The notes under the pieces are model-generated. The model ran no database searches. It worked only from the letters and a program-made list of their open reading frames with translations, and was not told where the DNA came from. Made by a program: the position numbers and the translations under genes. A stretch of 64,000 nt of DNA from Roseateles_E cavernae (lineage in GTDB: Bacteria > Pseudomonadota > Gammaproteobacteria > Burkholderiales > Burkholderiaceae_C): NCBI RefSeq assembly GCF_040187885.1, contig NZ_JBDPLH010000006.1, positions 62,001 through 126,000 of the forward strand. The letters are read 5' to 3'. Each line of letters starts with the position of its first letter. Position 1 is the stretch's first letter. Shown here piece by piece: positions 62,643 through 64,000 of the stretch.

Positions 62643-64000
62643 GCCGGACTCCCCAGATCGGCCAGGTCCAGCCAGGCCAGTTCCTCGGCGCTGAGATTGA
62701 CATCGAGGCCGCGCATCGAGCTGGCGGTCTCGGCGATGCTGCGCGGGCCGATCAGGCTGAAAGCGGGGAAGTCCTGGGCCAGCACCCAGGCCAGCGCGAT
62801 ATTGATCGCGGCACAGCCCTTCTTGGCGGCCAGCTCGCGGGCCCGCGCCAGGCGCAGGAAGTTGGCCTCGCTATACCAGCAGCGCACCAGCTCCTCGTCC
62901 TCCTGATGGCCCGGCGCGGCGCGGCCGTCGACGAAGAAGCCGCGCGCCTGCGAGGACCAGGCAAACAGCGCCAGGCCCTGCTCGGCCAGCCAGCGCCGCG
63001 AGTCCGGTGTGCCGGCCGAGACACAGCCGCGCCAGATCGGCGACTGCATGCGTGCCAGGCTCAGCTGGTTGTTGACCAGGGCGAAGCCCTGCTGGCCGGT
63101 CCGGGCCGCATAGGCATTCGCCTCGGCCACCCGCGTCAGCGACCAGTTGCTGCCGCCAAAGGCCTGGAAGCGGCCCTGGTTGCGCTGCTCGTTGAGCGCG
63201 TCGATGAACTCGCCGACCGGCACCTCGGGGTTGTCGCGGTGCAGGATGTAGAGGTCGGCCGACTCGGTGCGCAGGCGCTCCAGGCTTTCGGCCAGCTCGC
63301 GGGCCATCCCCTCGGGCGTGCAGTGGGGCGTGTGTGCGCCCTTGGCGATCAGCACGATCTCGTCGCGGATGCCGCGCGCGCTCAGCCAGTCGCCGAAGAT
63401 GGACTCGCAGTGCCCGCCCTCGAAGTCATAGACCCAGGCGGTGTCGAAGGCATTGCCGCCGCGCTCCAGATAGTCATCGAACAGCGCTGCCGCATAAGGC
63501 AGGGTTTCCTGGTGGTCCACCCCCATGACCAGGCGTGACACCGGCTTGGCAAGACCCGGCACCTGGCCGTAGCGCATGTTCGCATCGGGGCGGCGCGTGA
63601 TCGGCAGGCCGGCCAGGGTCTTGCGGCCGACCAGCGCGGGCACCTGCTCCTTCGGGTAGCTCAGGCCGATGGCGCGGCGCCAGCGGTCCAGCGCGGCCAG
63701 GTTGGCGATCGAGTCGGCCGGGCTCATCGCCGGATGCGGCACGGCACCGGTGCTGACCGCCCGGGCGAAGACATCGGCCTCGTGGGCATAGAGGCCGCGA
63801 TCGGTGGCGACGGTCCAGCTCTGGGCCAGGGCCTCGTCCACCCACAGCTCGATGCGGCTCTCGCCGGCCTGCGCACCGGCGCCGTACCAGGGATTGGCCA
63901 CGACCAGGGCGCCCTTGCTGCCGCCCAGGCGCAGCGATTCCTCCTGCTCCAGGCTGATCGCGGTGGCGATCTGCGCCGTGATGTCGCCGGGAAAACGCAG
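62639..64000 (-). CDS. Gfo/Idh/MocA - aldo/keto reductase fusion protein, 5' end beyond window
   Basis: The frame stays open to the right edge. The visible N-terminal part (FPGDITAQIATAISLEQEES, then LGGSKGALVVANPWYGAG) is the C-terminal beta-sheet domain of a Gfo/Idh/MocA dehydrogenase. After a linker comes a complete aldo/keto reductase barrel starting near MRYGQVPGLAKPVSRLVMG. Its catalytic set is visible: Asp and Tyr in NAFDTAWVYDFEGG, Lys in VLIAKGAHTP and His in YILHRDNPEVP. The product would thus carry two NAD(P)-dependent sites. A GTG at 63901 is not taken as the start because the domain continues upstream. It is the first known gene of the sugar operon. Confidence 0.88.
   Translation of the reverse strand: MRFPGDITAQIATAISLEQEESLRLGGSKGALVVANPWYGAGAQAGESRIELWVDEALAQSWTVATDRGLYAHEADVFARAVSTGAVPHPAMSPADSIANLAALDRWRRAIGLSYPKEQVPALVGRKTLAGLPITRRPDANMRYGQVPGLAKPVSRLVMGVDHQETLPYAAALFDDYLERGGNAFDTAWVYDFEGGHCESIFGDWLSARGIRDEIVLIAKGAHTPHCTPEGMARELAESLERLRTESADLYILHRDNPEVPVGEFIDALNEQRNQGRFQAFGGSNWSLTRVAEANAYAARTGQQGFALVNNQLSLARMQSPIWRGCVSAGTPDSRRWLAEQGLALFAWSSQARGFFVDGRAAPGHQEDEELVRCWYSEANFLRLARARELAAKKGCAAINIALAWVLAQDFPAFSLIGPRSIAETASSMRGLDVNLSAEELAWLDLADLGSPA

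Noticed and set aside
63899..63901. GTG as the start of the aldo/keto reductase gene
   Set aside because: The sequence upstream to 64000 is in frame and continues the Gfo/Idh/MocA C-terminal domain, so the gene begins beyond the window.

Overview
The window is chromosomal DNA of a high-GC betaproteobacterium. Gene content and order point to Burkholderiales, most likely the Roseateles/Rubrivivax/Leptothrix side: tpiA-secG-tRNA-Leu-nuo in one run, zapA followed by 6S RNA, an isc operon with hscBA-fdx, and an intracellular PHB depolymerase with an active-site cysteine. The genus is an inference. No rRNA, CRISPR array, insertion sequence or prophage was found.

Layout. 1-16977 (minus strand) is a long co-directional run: rpsO, pnp, a quinone oxidoreductase, tpiA, secG, tRNA-Leu(GAG), then respiratory complex I nuoABCDEFGHIJKL and the first 12 codons of nuoM. 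17179-20376 holds a branched-chain-amino-acid-type binding protein, a small heat-shock protein, and tsaD, which sits 2 bp behind fdx. 20038-25376 is the iron-sulfur assembly operon iscR-iscS-iscU-iscA-hscB-hscA-fdx, with a probable IscR operator upstream and a clear intrinsic terminator between iscA and hscB. 25572-33851 holds uvrB, an aromatic/aspartate aminotransferase, phaZ, an RsxB-like ferredoxin, nth, a ZapB-like/zapA pair, 6S RNA, an EVE-domain gene and a TauE/SafE exporter. 33843-41587 has a PAS + degenerate GGDEF protein, a flavoprotein, rpsU, a YqeY protein, a DUF442 phosphatase-like protein, and a TRAP transporter whose binding protein lies on the opposite strand. 41786-47506 is housekeeping: pmbA, darP, mog, slyD, cysE, trmJ, suhB.

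47561-64000 (minus strand, running past the right edge) is the accessory part and the most interesting one. It is a carbohydrate-uptake and catabolism locus: a Gfo/Idh/MocA-aldo/keto reductase fusion, a second Gfo/Idh/MocA dehydrogenase, a TIM-barrel isomerase, a complete CUT1-type ABC sugar importer, a cytosolic (alpha/alpha)6 glycoside hydrolase, a LacI regulator, a second TIM-barrel isomerase, a third Gfo/Idh/MocA dehydrogenase, glucokinase, then after a 167-bp gap a TonB-dependent receptor and a small cupin. Ten of the eleven junctions from the fusion gene to glucokinase are 4-bp ATGA overlaps. The combination of several sugar dehydrogenases, two metal-dependent TIM barrels and glucokinase resembles pathways that cleave glycosides by C3 oxidation, elimination, hydration and re-reduction. 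I propose, as inference, that this locus imports a glucoside across both membranes and degrades it through 3-keto intermediates to glucose-6-phosphate.
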